Shown: positions 31,992 through 42,700 of the stretch, one piece after another
Numbering within the stretch: the first letter of the stretch is position 1
Layout of the letters: each line of letters starts with the position of its first letter
Source of the DNA: Patescibacteria group bacterium UBA661
GTDB taxonomy: Bacteria; Patescibacteriota; Minisyncoccia; Phycocordibacterales; UBA918
Assembly: GCA_002299465.1 (NCBI GenBank)
Contig: DBNX01000018.1
Coordinates: 32,658-96,657, forward strand
DNA length: 64,000 nucleotides
Direction: 5' to 3'
Made by a program: the position numbers and the translations under genes
The notes under the pieces: generated by a model
The model's database searches: none
Told to the model about the DNA's origin: nothing
The model's input: the letters and a program-made list of their open reading frames with translations, nothing else

Positions 31992-33457
31992 AAGATTTAA
32001 CTAAGATAATTCAAAAAGGAAATCTGACACCTCGGGAACGAGCATTATTGATAGTGAGACACGATGCCCAGCTGGAGCAGACAGGTAAGGCTTTACTGAG
32101 TGAGGCTGATTTGGTGGCTTTGACTAACTGGAGACCGGTCACTAACTATGAAGCCGAGCAATACAACAAAGTGATCACGCTCTGGGATCTGTATCAGAAA
32201 CTACAAATTGATATGCAGACCTGCTATCTGACTACTCAATTAGCTTTGTCCCGTCTGCAGAATTCAGCCAGCTTGCTCTACCATAGAAGCGATAGTTTTA
32301 AGCAGTCACGACCTAATATCAATAGCCGTCTTTGGGTCGAGAATGATGCAGAATTTCAAGCATACTTTTTAGAGCATTCAGGCTATGAGTATGACCGTCT
32401 GACCCATCTTTATACATTTCACTCCCTACCAAGCACTATCCAAAAAGACATCCTACTCCTAGATCCTAGTGTGAAGTATGACCATACGTATTTCTCTCAA
32501 GAAGAGCAGATCGCAAGAATCATGGGTGGTAAAAAGACCTTAAACGCCGAAGGTGTTGAAGCTCTCACAAAAGCGATTGTAGACTCAATACCGTGTGGTC
32601 ATGAGCTTAGGTTACCAAACGCTCAAATAAGCTTCAGAGAAGTCATTTTCAATCTACACTTCGCTGGCTATCCAATTATGGAGTTCGGCAGGCGTCTGGC
32701 TTCTCGCCACAACATTACGTATCAAAGTGAGGATGAATTGCGAGACAAGTTAAGTGAGATAGATGACTTGCAGTATAAGCTTGAAAAGGTTGTTCGCGAT
32801 GCCGTTAGTGACGGGTCATTTTTCGATGACTTTACGCCTTTATGTCTGAGTCACGGTCACCTTACTCACGAAGGCAAAACTAGACTTCCACACGACAGAC
32901 TCATGCACGAATGGATACAAGCTAAAGATACAGTACTTAAAACTCTAGAAACCCATATCGATACTGGCGAATTGGAAGTCCGTGAATGTCCGACACGATT
33001 TTTTGAGGTAAGTATAAATAAAACATACGTCACCGGCACAAGCCTAAGTCAGGCAAACCTTTCGCTTCCGTTCCTTAAAGATTTCCAATCACAGATAGAT
33101 GAATATTCACATTACTGTCTTCCGGTATTTTTACTACACAAAGCAACTGCTTTTGAGAACTACCAGTACCTGCTCAAATTTAAAGAGATCAGTCTAGAGC
33201 TATCTGAACTACTTGGAGTGGATCTGTCGCAAACCATAGAGAGTCACCTTGAAGCCGTTCGTGAATCGGTTGATACTCTAAATTTTTATCTGCGACAAAT
33301 ATCTGATCTTAGGTTAGAAAAGGTTTATAAGTCAGACATCGAGTATCCCTTACAAGTCTTTATACCTGATCCAAGCCTAGTACTCAGTGGTTTACCGCCT
33401 AAACAAAATGAAAGCCTTGAGATCTTTAGTGAGAAACTAGAATCTCTCGTACGTTAA
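31988..33457 (+). CDS. Unrecognised 489-residue operon protein
   Basis: No family recognised. It is soluble, mostly helical and polar, with no P-loop, methyltransferase or nuclease motif that I can defend. Histidine-rich spots include CLSHGHLTHEGKTRLPHDRL. It is the last gene of the plus-strand methyltransferase operon, starting within the previous gene (ATGA), and its stop overlaps the stop of the convergent Mrr-like gene in TTAA. Its fixed place next to two methyltransferases makes it the most interesting unknown of the island. Confidence 0.7.
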   Translation: MKDLTKIIQKGNLTPRERALLIVRHDAQLEQTGKALLSEADLVALTNWRPVTNYEAEQYNKVITLWDLYQKLQIDMQTCYLTTQLALSRLQNSASLLYHRSDSFKQSRPNINSRLWVENDAEFQAYFLEHSGYEYDRLTHLYTFHSLPSTIQKDILLLDPSVKYDHTYFSQEEQIARIMGGKKTLNAEGVEALTKAIVDSIPCGHELRLPNAQISFREVIFNLHFAGYPIMEFGRRLASRHNITYQSEDELRDKLSEIDDLQYKLEKVVRDAVSDGSFFDDFTPLCLSHGHLTHEGKTRLPHDRLMHEWIQAKDTVLKTLETHIDTGELEVRECPTRFFEVSINKTYVTGTSLSQANLSLPFLKDFQSQIDEYSHYCLPVFLLHKATAFENYQYLLKFKEISLELSELLGVDLSQTIESHLEAVRESVDTLNFYLRQISDLRLEKVYKSDIEYPLQVFIPDPSLVLSGLPPKQNESLEIFSEKLESLVR

Positions 33458-34119
33458 GCAACTTTTTCAGTATAGTCACACTTCGGATACGTACTGCATC
33501 CAAGGAATGCTCCGTATTTACCATTTCTTTTTACTAGATCACTCCCGCACTTTGGACAGAAGTGGGTGGTACTTACAGGGACTAAGGGAACATCCACCAT
33601 CTTCATATATTCCATTAGTTTGAATTTATCGACGAGTTCAATCGGCTTGTCCTCAGCAAACTTTTCAGCATCTAGGGTAAAGACATTGGTGGTAATAAAG
33701 AAAGACTTTCCGCCATCGATTCTATCCGCAATAGCTCCGTAAAAATCCCGAACCGCTCCGACTGGTACTTTAGAGGTAATAAACTTCTTGCACTGGATGT
33801 AGTGGGCGTGACCGTCTTTCTCCGCCTCCACATCTACACCACCATCACCTTTACCGCCCGTTACTCGAGTCTTGTATCCAAGACGCTGGAACAAAACAGC
33901 AATGTAGTCTTCAAATTGTGCAGGAGTTAGCTTCTGTAATTCTTGCACTTTCTTTTTACCTAAGAGCCACTTGATTTGGCTTCGGCGACTCATGAGATCG
34001 ACTACAATACGAAAAGCTAGAGCGAGAACCACAATGCCAATCATCATGAAATACAGCTCTTTCATTGCCCACATGCCCTGTAGTATTGGTATTAATAGGT
34101 TTGATGAGGAAAACTCCAT
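33454..34119 (-). CDS. Membrane-anchored Mrr-like nuclease with zinc ribbon
   Basis: A 221-residue protein in three parts: one or two membrane helices (about 8-45), an Mrr-type PD-(D/E)xK endonuclease domain (about 60-175; GGKGDGGVDVEAEKDGHAHY followed by IQCKK carrying the catalytic D...QxK set), and a topoisomerase-type zinc ribbon (CPKCGSDLVKRNGKYGAFLG, then CSTYPKCDY). Mrr nucleases usually cut modified or foreign DNA. Membrane anchoring suggests action at DNA entry. It is the last gene of the minus-strand nuclease operon, 21 bp after the DUF2779 gene. Confidence 0.85.
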   Translation of the reverse strand: MEFSSSNLLIPILQGMWAMKELYFMMIGIVVLALAFRIVVDLMSRRSQIKWLLGKKKVQELQKLTPAQFEDYIAVLFQRLGYKTRVTGGKGDGGVDVEAEKDGHAHYIQCKKFITSKVPVGAVRDFYGAIADRIDGGKSFFITTNVFTLDAEKFAEDKPIELVDKFKLMEYMKMVDVPLVPVSTTHFCPKCGSDLVKRNGKYGAFLGCSTYPKCDYTEKVA

Positions 34120-34140
34120 ATCTAGTATGATAGCAGATGA

Positions 34141-35649
34141 CTATATCTGCTTAATTACTTTCCAGATTTCAACCATCGCCAAAGTGTCCAAGTGACAATA
34201 TTTTCGCAAGGCTTGAATTTTACCCTCAGCTTCCTCTTTTGAATATTCACCAGATACAATTCGATTCCACGTATCAGCCGCAGCACCTCCTTCTTGAATC
34301 TCTAACTCTTTGTAAGATAACTCAGGCACTAAGGCTGGCAAGACAAATTTAATCGATGACTTACCAAGAAAGTTCGGATGCCAATATACAGCAGTCTTTC
34401 CATCAAACGGTTCGATAAGGTCAACAATTCTATCCTGAACGCTTGTAATAAAAGTAGCATCTGAGGGTAGTCTCTGAGCAATCTGATCGTTGATTCCTTT
34501 CTCAAACCTTTCGCTCCAAACCAACACACTACCAGTAGGAGGTAAGTGTCTTTTCATCGCTTCAACAAATTGTTGGTCTGGATTTGAATTATCAATGTGA
34601 AGAAAATCTGCGTGCTGAATCTCACCGCCCTCTTCGTGAATTATATGAAGTGAGAACTGGAATGGTATCTGCTGGTAGGGGCGGTAACCAGAAAATCTTG
34701 GTATTGCTGACGGGTATGTCTCGTAATCAATAAAAGCCAACGGGTACTCTAATTTACTCAAGAAGGCCTCGAGCCCTTCTTGATCAATTATGGTTCTGCC
34801 TGACTGAGCCACGTCAACCTGTTTGCGCTGGTTATCCGATAATTCAAAATCATGAGGCACATGTTGAATATCAATTACTTCACTTTCAACTAGAGCTGAG
34901 AGCTTCTTAGGACTTAATCCTATTCGAGAAATTTGGTGCACTGAGTATTCAGGGGTGTCAGGATTTGAGTACCAGAAAGTGGTGCAGTGGTTACTCTTTG
35001 ATTTAATCCAGCAATCACAGTGACCTGCAGGTTCTTCGACTCGATTTATATACTCATGAACTCCTGCCATCTGACTAGAAATATCATCAACTATAGCCTC
35101 AACATCCTCGGTTATATCTTTGATTATAAAAAGTTCTTTGATCGAAAGGTCTCCTGAGCGTACATAACTTTTGTCGAGTCTGACCAAATGAAGTTTACCG
35201 ACTGGTATGGCAAGATTATCCATAACAATCTTTTGAAACGCAACGTCATTTTTATATTCCTCAGCTCGTCTGCCTCCCTCGCCTTCGTGGGTAGCGGTTG
35301 AAGACTTTACCTCATACAGATCGTAGACTTCAGTCTGGTTATTCCAGACGATAATGTCAGCAATTGCTGAGTACTTATCGCTGATAAAGACTGGCTGGTA
35401 AATAATTGGTGTACGTTTAGCAATAAGTTCATTAGTATACGCAGAATCTGTACGGTCTTCGACCAGCACACCACCAGGGAATAGCTCTCTAGCAAGAGCG
35501 TCGATCTCATTACCCGTATCGATAATATTTAACTCAAAAGCAGATAACTCTTTGGCGTGATAAATATCTGGCTTGTGAACCTTTAACCAAGCATTTTTAT
35601 TGCAGTTTTTAGATATTAGAAAATCAGTTTTAGTTAAAATATGATTCAT
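34141..35649 (-). CDS. DUF2779 nuclease with Cas4/RecB-like N-terminus
   Basis: A 502-residue protein. The N-terminal half looks like a Cas4/RecB-type PD-(D/E)xK nuclease (DIIVWNNQTEVYDLYEVKSS with D...ExK), with cysteines at 16 and in GHCDCWIKSKSNHC that could hold a 4Fe-4S cluster. The C-terminal DUF2779 half resembles an RNase H-like 3'-5' exonuclease (AFIDYETYPSAIPRFSGYRP with DxE; final aspartate in YCHLDTLAM). It sits 3 bp after the SNF2 helicase stop, so the two are almost surely partners. Confidence 0.82.
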   Translation of the reverse strand: MNHILTKTDFLISKNCNKNAWLKVHKPDIYHAKELSAFELNIIDTGNEIDALARELFPGGVLVEDRTDSAYTNELIAKRTPIIYQPVFISDKYSAIADIIVWNNQTEVYDLYEVKSSTATHEGEGGRRAEEYKNDVAFQKIVMDNLAIPVGKLHLVRLDKSYVRSGDLSIKELFIIKDITEDVEAIVDDISSQMAGVHEYINRVEEPAGHCDCWIKSKSNHCTTFWYSNPDTPEYSVHQISRIGLSPKKLSALVESEVIDIQHVPHDFELSDNQRKQVDVAQSGRTIIDQEGLEAFLSKLEYPLAFIDYETYPSAIPRFSGYRPYQQIPFQFSLHIIHEEGGEIQHADFLHIDNSNPDQQFVEAMKRHLPPTGSVLVWSERFEKGINDQIAQRLPSDATFITSVQDRIVDLIEPFDGKTAVYWHPNFLGKSSIKFVLPALVPELSYKELEIQEGGAAADTWNRIVSGEYSKEEAEGKIQALRKYCHLDTLAMVEIWKVIKQI

Positions 35650-35652
35650 AAA

Positions 35653-38600
35653 TTATTTCTTATCTTCAGTCCAAGAGCTTTCGGTTCTCACACCTTTCGA
35701 GATACGTCCGATAACTGCGTTATCGCTCAATGAATAAATTATTCCAAAGAATTGGGTTTTGAAACCGAGCATGGTCTTAACTCTTACAGAAATTGCAAGC
35801 TTGCCATGGTCAGGGGACATTTTGAAATACTCTAGTTCTATTTTTCTATTCTTTAGAGTATTAGTTATATTTTCAGTAACAGACTGGATGTTTTCGATTT
35901 CTTCGTGACTGCGCAATGTTCCATCTAACAGATCCCCTAAAATCTTGAATTTACTACCCACTGAATCACTGACAGTATATTTAAAATGGTAAGGCAAATT
36001 AGACAATCTGCACATGATGATATCGTCAGGATGATAAGGTGTAGCATCCCAAGTACAAGACTGGGCTTCAACAGGCAAACAATATTTGCCTGTTGAAGAT
36101 TTTACCCCTTCGCTTTCGATGAACTTTGCTTCCGAAACGCTGCTTGATTCAAAAAATTTCTTCAACGCTTTCTTTCCCGAAAGAGAACTTTTCTCTAGTA
36201 GGTTTGGCATTACCTTTTTGCCAGATACTGAACATTCTTCGAGCAAACCCTTTGTCACTGAACTCTCTGATACTTCACACTTTTCTGATTCTTTAGGAAG
36301 TATAGGATTATCCGTGATTGCACAAAGGATGAACTCAGATTTATGACCAGTCTTTCCTGAAACAACAGATTTAGATTCTTCATCAATACGGTACTTCTTA
36401 CCTGAAACCTTACTCACAGCTAATTCCGTTTTAAGAACGGTTACGTCTGAAAATTCGCACGTATCAAACATTTCAGGCTCAGCCTTTTTTCCGCTTATTG
36501 GAGAACTAGCGATAAGCGAGTTTAACACTAGTTTACCGGTAACATCAGACTCGGTTAGCTGATCCTCTAGCACTTTTTTTCCAGATACTGAACACTCCTT
36601 TAGTAACCCTTTCTTTACTACTTTCCCAGTTATTTCACAAGTTTCTGATTCTTCAGGAGCAATTAAATCATTTGTTAGAGCACAATTAATGAATTCACTT
36701 TTATGTCCAAGCTTACCAGATACAGAAGATTTTGACTGTTCGTCAATTCGATATTTTTTATTTGAGATTTCACTTATTGCCAATTCTTCTTTAAGAACCT
36801 CAGTATCAGAAAATGCGCAGGTATCGAAAGATTCTGGCTCTGCCTTTTTGTTACTTAAGGCTGAGGTCCTAATAAGTGATGTAAGTATAAATTTCCCTGA
36901 AGTGTCTGACTTAACAAGCTCATCTTGAAGCACCTTTTTACCAGTCAGTTCGCATGGGTGTATAAATCTTTTTAATGCATATCTGTCACTCACTTCAGAC
37001 TTGATGAGTAAATCTTTATTCACTAGTAACCCACTTAAATCACAAACTGAAAGGCAATCTACTGGCAAGCTTATCTTTGTTTCTTCACAGACACCCATCT
37101 CTGGTTGAGAGGTGATTTCCCCAGATGATGGAATTAAGGTGAGTTTACTTTTATAGATTTTGTCTGAGTTGAGAGAATAAGAAACTTCAACAATTACTTG
37201 TCTTCTGACGTAGCCTTCGAGACCGACAAGGGTTAATTCAACTCGAGGAGTGAAATCATTCTCAATCTTCTTTTTCTTTATACTATTATCGCCCGTATTA
37301 TTTAACTCATGGGCTAACCTTTCATTATAGAAACGACAAAACTCAGAAATCCCTTCATTTGACATCACCTCTTCAGATAGTAACTCTTTAGAAATTCCAA
37401 TTGTCCGAACGTCTGTGATGAAGGAATCTTGTAGTGGCTCAATTGCTTCACTGTCAGCTGGACCGATATGCTCATAATGAGAACATATGACATCGACTAA
37501 CCGTTCATAACTATCATGAGCAACTGTAACTCGTGCCCTCACTAATGCAGAACCGCTGTATGTTTTTCTTATTTTCCCAATTTTTATATCATCAAATTTC
37601 CCCTTAAATTCTTTAAGCCATTTCTTAACCTCTTTATTTGCCTGATCGACAAGATGATCATCCGCATCTTCTACTCTGTGAAGACCTACTTTTGTTAAAG
37701 TAACAATTAGTTTCTCAAACGCTGGACTACCTGGGGCGTAAAGTACATTTTTGAAGAGTGACCCGTCTGGTATAGGTAGGCTTAAATTATTATCAAAACG
37801 AATCATTTCCAACCTACCATCCAATTCAGATGAATAGAGATTTGGTGTTTTTTCGACTAGTTTAGCTCCGAGGCTTTTCAACCCATCGATAACCAAATCC
37901 TTCGCTTCCATCGACTGAATGGTCCGAGGTAATGAGGGGCAACGTGGACCTTCATCATCACCCATTTTCCCGAGCAGATTGTTTATATTGGACTCTTCTT
38001 TCTTTAGCTGCTCTTTTGCCTTTTCAATACTTGCTACAGTTCTTTCGGCTGCTTTTTTAACATCTTTTCCCTGCAGTGATTCAAGAACCAGTTTAAGAAT
38101 CTTATCCTCAAAAGCTTCGCCACTATCTTCTCCTTCACTGATACCCGAGGCCTCTAGCAAGGATTCAATATCGCCAATTGCACTTGATGCTAACTGAAGT
38201 TTCTCCATCAGTCGTCCTACTACATATTCCTCAAATGTCTTATCAAGAACAATGTTAAAAATAATCACTTTCTCATGCGGTGATCCAAGACGTTGAATAC
38301 GCCCAATGCGTTGCTCAACCACCATTGGGTTCCAAGGCAAATCGTAATTAACCAAGACATTAGCAATTTGCATGTTGACCCCTTCCGAGCCAGCCTCTGT
38401 AGAGATAATGACATTTATTTTCGGCTTGTCTTCTCGAAACTGTTCAAGAGTATCGACATTAAGAGAACCAGTTGATCCATTTATTAGACCGCAAGATACA
38501 CCTTTATTTTCGAGGAAGTTTTGAATTGAGGTTTGAGTCTCCAAACGAGTAGTGAAAATAACAACTCGCCAGTCATCAGGTTTTTCGGCTCGAAGTTTAT

Positions 38601-39735
38601 CGATCAAACTTTCGAGACCCTGAAGCTTGGCTGTTATTTCAATTCTCTTAACCACCTCATTCACAGCCTCATAAAATGGTTTTTCTATCGTTCCTTTTTC
38701 TGACATTCTTCTGAGAAGTAAAACAAGTGCTTCTGGACTACTTACCAATGTCTTTAAAATTCCAATTTGAGTCAAACGATCCAGCTTCCCAATTGAGTCT
38801 GCTACGATTTTTATTATCTCTAATTCTTCTGGGGACGGATCGACTGAATGTAAATGCACCTCTCTTTGAGGAAAGTGCAGATCAGCATCTCCTCGTCTGA
38901 CTCGGGACATGTACCGATAGATGATTCCACGAAATTCTTCTTGTGCTTCTGGGCGAAGCCTTCTGGCATCAGCTTTGTTGTCAGCAATAAACTTTCTTGC
39001 GAACATTCCAGGATTACCAAAAGGGTTTTCATGTCCTCGTGCGACTGTAAGAAGTTCAACTAGCGAATAAAGATCCCAGAGTCTATTCTGAATAGGGGTG
39101 GCGGTAAGTAGTAGTACGTATTTAAACCACCGCTGGGAGAGAGCTTGTTTAAACTTTAAAGCTACTTGTGGTGCAACTTCAGTCCCGTGCAGGTTTCTTA
39201 ACTTATGTGCCTCATCAAGAATAAGCATATCGAATCCAGCGTGTTCAAGTGCATCAAGATGCATTCGAGCCGAGTTGTATGTAGTTATTACTGCACCAAT
39301 TTCGTCAGGTGGTTCAGCTGTCTTAAGATCTTTTCCAGTAGCAATAACTGAGGTGATTCCAAATTTAGTTTTTAACTCCTCTTGCCACTGTGGACCAAGA
39401 ATTTTAGGGCATACAATGAGGATTTTTGATAAACGACCTCGTGATATCAGCTCACTAGCAACCAACCCAGCACTGATTGTTTTACCGAGTCCAACATCGT
39501 CGGCAAGCAGGGTTACAGGCAAACGCCTACAAAAGTTAATGAGGTTTGAAACTTGATGATTAAATGGATCAACTTTGTCTTGCCAAAAAGCTGATGATTT
39601 CAGGTCGTCTCTTTTCTCAATTACGATAGGGTCAATAAGATCCCATTCCAAAGCTGCTTTGTATAAAAGATAGTCATTAGGATTACTGGCGTGTCTGACG
39701 GGTTTTATTTGTATAGTGATTTGTTTGTCAGACAT
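35653..39735 (-). CDS. SNF2-family helicase with tandem-repeat region
   Basis: A 1360-residue protein. Residues 50-520 are a full SNF2/RapA-like ATPase: Walker A DDVGLGKTISAGL, LILDEAHKLRN, LLLTATPIQN, VVIFTTRLETQT, and motif VI EQRIGRIQRLG. After a long helical linker, residues about 880-1240 hold many 18-20-residue units built around SGKK with preceding cysteine or serine. These include an exact tandem duplication of 120 residues. A globular domain ends the protein. It starts 4 bp after the restriction-modification gene. It probably translocates on DNA for the nucleases encoded beside it. Confidence 0.88.
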   Translation of the reverse strand: MSDKQITIQIKPVRHASNPNDYLLYKAALEWDLIDPIVIEKRDDLKSSAFWQDKVDPFNHQVSNLINFCRRLPVTLLADDVGLGKTISAGLVASELISRGRLSKILIVCPKILGPQWQEELKTKFGITSVIATGKDLKTAEPPDEIGAVITTYNSARMHLDALEHAGFDMLILDEAHKLRNLHGTEVAPQVALKFKQALSQRWFKYVLLLTATPIQNRLWDLYSLVELLTVARGHENPFGNPGMFARKFIADNKADARRLRPEAQEEFRGIIYRYMSRVRRGDADLHFPQREVHLHSVDPSPEELEIIKIVADSIGKLDRLTQIGILKTLVSSPEALVLLLRRMSEKGTIEKPFYEAVNEVVKRIEITAKLQGLESLIDKLRAEKPDDWRVVIFTTRLETQTSIQNFLENKGVSCGLINGSTGSLNVDTLEQFREDKPKINVIISTEAGSEGVNMQIANVLVNYDLPWNPMVVEQRIGRIQRLGSPHEKVIIFNIVLDKTFEEYVVGRLMEKLQLASSAIGDIESLLEASGISEGEDSGEAFEDKILKLVLESLQGKDVKKAAERTVASIEKAKEQLKKEESNINNLLGKMGDDEGPRCPSLPRTIQSMEAKDLVIDGLKSLGAKLVEKTPNLYSSELDGRLEMIRFDNNLSLPIPDGSLFKNVLYAPGSPAFEKLIVTLTKVGLHRVEDADDHLVDQANKEVKKWLKEFKGKFDDIKIGKIRKTYSGSALVRARVTVAHDSYERLVDVICSHYEHIGPADSEAIEPLQDSFITDVRTIGISKELLSEEVMSNEGISEFCRFYNERLAHELNNTGDNSIKKKKIENDFTPRVELTLVGLEGYVRRQVIVEVSYSLNSDKIYKSKLTLIPSSGEITSQPEMGVCEETKISLPVDCLSVCDLSGLLVNKDLLIKSEVSDRYALKRFIHPCELTGKKVLQDELVKSDTSGKFILTSLIRTSALSNKKAEPESFDTCAFSDTEVLKEELAISEISNKKYRIDEQSKSSVSGKLGHKSEFINCALTNDLIAPEESETCEITGKVVKKGLLKECSVSGKKVLEDQLTESDVTGKLVLNSLIASSPISGKKAEPEMFDTCEFSDVTVLKTELAVSKVSGKKYRIDEESKSVVSGKTGHKSEFILCAITDNPILPKESEKCEVSESSVTKGLLEECSVSGKKVMPNLLEKSSLSGKKALKKFFESSSVSEAKFIESEGVKSSTGKYCLPVEAQSCTWDATPYHPDDIIMCRLSNLPYHFKYTVSDSVGSKFKILGDLLDGTLRSHEEIENIQSVTENITNTLKNRKIELEYFKMSPDHGKLAISVRVKTMLGFKTQFFGIIYSLSDNAVIGRISKGVRTESSWTEDKK
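36214..36933 (-). repeat. Two tandem 360-bp units inside the SNF2 gene
   Basis: Units 36574-36933 and 36214-36573 encode 120 residues each with no gap. About 79 of 120 residues match in my hand alignment. Both contain the stretch YRIDE(Q/E)SKS, then VSGK(L/T)GHKSEF and end ECSVSGKK. Each unit is itself built of about six shorter SGK-type repeats. Confidence 0.9.
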
Positions 39736-39739
39736 ATGA

Positions 39740-42700
39740 TCATACTGGCATCAATTTATCTATCTCCTTCATGAGTTTGATTGTTTCACTTAATGAGACG
39801 ATCATTTTTTCGTAGTTCTCGAATTCAGCAGTAGTCAGTTTGTGATCCTTGCGATCCTTGAGGTACTTTTGAGCTGGCTGGTAACCACCCACGTAAAATT
39901 CCCAAACCTCTTTGGGGACGCCATCCCAATACTGGGTATCGTTTATGTACACTTTGTTATTTTTGTATACAGGTTTTACCACAACATCAGAACCTGCTTC
40001 AGGGAAAGATGTGATGCATTTAATGACCTGTTTCTGGTCTAGGAGGTGTATCTCACGTAAAGATCGACCTAAACTAACAAGGTCCATATATTGCTTCTTT
40101 GAGGTTGGATAAGGTACACGAGGGAAATTAGCGTTCAAAAATTCCTTATATTTCAATCGATATGAAGGTGAATATAAATAGGCGTATACATAGTCAAGAA
40201 TATCCTCAGGGGTAGTTTCTTGTGATGTTTTCTCAATTTGCGAGACAATCGACTGATCTAAGTTAGGGATTTTCTTTTCACCTTCGTAAATATACAAAGG
40301 ACACACTACCTCTCCACCTCGGCGGAAGAAATTTAGATCTACTGGCGAATTAGAAATAAAAATAGTGTCATACTCTTTTGGATTTGCTGCACCACCTTGT
40401 CTACTAAACAGCAGTGCCAAATTGTCCGAGTGGAGCAAGTGCTGCATTACAGAAATACGCGGACGCCACACCAAACCAGTTGTTAAAGAAGTGTATCGTT
40501 TGTCAAAGGGCCTGTAATTTAGTGGTGTGAGAGTCTTCTTAAAATCACCAATTTTATTAGCCCGTTTATTTTCGATGACCCATCGAGCATAGTTTTTACC
40601 AAGTGAGTATTTCTCCGTAAGGTATGACTCAGATACATCATTCTCTAACAAATTATCGATTCTATTTACTAAATCATTCTCACTACTAGATACGATGAAT
40701 CCATCACCAAGGGTAAATACCCCCGTTGTATTTTTAGGAAATAAATCAGCCAGAGAAAAACCTTTCATGTATTCGCTTTTACCTTCACCCTCTATTCTCC
40801 ATATATCTGCGTCGTCGGGTAATTTATTCCATTTAACTGACTCTATACTTGATTTAGATAGCTCAATAAATTTCTCAGACCTTTTTCCATATAAATCAGC
40901 AATGTAGACATCAGCAAGTTTTTTTGACTTGTCGATCGATGATTTCTTGACTCCAAAAATTATTGAGACTCCAGTCTTGATATCAAATACGTTCACGTCA
41001 GGACTACCATCTGGAGCCGTTTCTTTTTTGGTCGAATTTCCATGTAAGTCAAAGACATAAATGGAGTCAAAAGTACTTCGTAAATGCCATCTCATTCCAC
41101 GGAATGACAGGTTGTCGATATATCCGTGATTTGTGATCATTCCAACAATACCTTCTCCATTTTTTTCGACCATGCTTTCAGCAAAGCGAATAAATTTAAC
41201 ATAATCATCATCAAGAAAATTCTTATCTTCCTTGAGTTTTTTCAGACCTCCTGGTTCAACTTTATAAACTTGATTGTCAGTGTAATGTAAGTTTTGTGAA
41301 ACTACAGAATATGGGGGATTACCCATCACCACCATGATAGGCGTATCATTCTTCACTTCAGAAGCAAGTCGACTTTCTTGAGCAATACTGTCTACAACTC
41401 CAAAGAGAGAACTGGTTAAAGGTATGTCATGAGCGTCATCAAGTGTGTTGCTGAGGTAGACACCCAGTCGCTTTCCGAACTTCTGTACACCACTCTTCTT
41501 GAGTGTCATGGCAAGTTTAAGATGGGCAATGGTATAGCTTGCCATCATAAGCTCAAAGCCATGCAGACGAGGAAGCAGATCGTCCTCTACATAGGCATTC
41601 CAGCGACCCTGATTCGCTTTCTGGGACTCGTGAATATGATTGACAGTCTCGTTCAAAAAGGTACCTGTTCCTACAGCAACATCGAGCATCTGCACTCGGT
41701 GTATCTCACGAGTATCTTTAATAGTTTTACCTCGTTCATCGATATGCGATTTTGTAACGGTGATTTTTTCATTATCAGCCAAACCTTTAGCAATACCGAA
41801 TTCACGCTTAAGAAGTTCATCAATACCTCGAATAATAAATCTGACCACTGGTAGCGGTGTATAAAAAACACCCATCTCCATCTTCTTAGATGGGTCGTAT
41901 TCACGGAGAAAGTCTTCATAGAAGTGAATAACAGGATCTGGACTTTCATGGTCAGTGCCGAACAAATCAGTTGTCTTAAAGTAGTCCTCCATCAAAGCTT
42001 TTACATCAGCATGTGTAAAGACTTCGCAAAGCTCATTAACGATAAGCTCCAGTCGGCGTGGGAATGATGTACCAGAAATATGGTCAAAGAAGCTCTTTAG
42101 GAACGGGTTAGTAGCTGGCACCAAGTCACGTGCTTCTTGTCTACTAAAGCTAACGAGGGACTCATCATTGTATCTCGCAGCAAAAAGACCGTAGACGAGT
42201 GTTTGAGCGTACATGTCAGCAAAATCCTCGTCAGTAAAATTTTCAATAAGGTGTTCTTTGATAAACTTACGCATTCGTATTAGTTCATCTTTGTCAGTAC
42301 TTTCGGTCTGAAGGAAAGCAATTACGTTATCTCTAATACGCTGAGCCTTACCGCCCATAATCTTCGCGAGATGTTTTCCGCTCTTGATTGGCTCTTTTTG
42401 ACTTTCGATAAAGTCCTGCATTGTCCTAACAAGACGTTCCGCATTTTCTGGCTTAAGAGAAACTGCTCGAGCTTTAACCTGAACATCACCAAGAGAAATC
42501 GTATCGTCATATCTCTGACCGTTTCTGAAAAAACGAAACTCAACATAGTCACTGATGATCAGGTTGGTGTAACCGAAGTATCTATCAGCTTGATTTGAGT
42601 TCTCAATCTTATTTAAATCTTCTCCGACTTTTTTAACTTCAATATACAAAAGAGGGACTTTGTTCTTGAGGACAATATAGTCTGGTTTGTTACCGTTTAT

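Noticed and set aside
29353..33457. Complete prophage
   Set aside because: No large terminase, portal, capsid or tail gene. Only the small-terminase-like HTH protein and ParB-methyltransferase fusion resemble phage genes.
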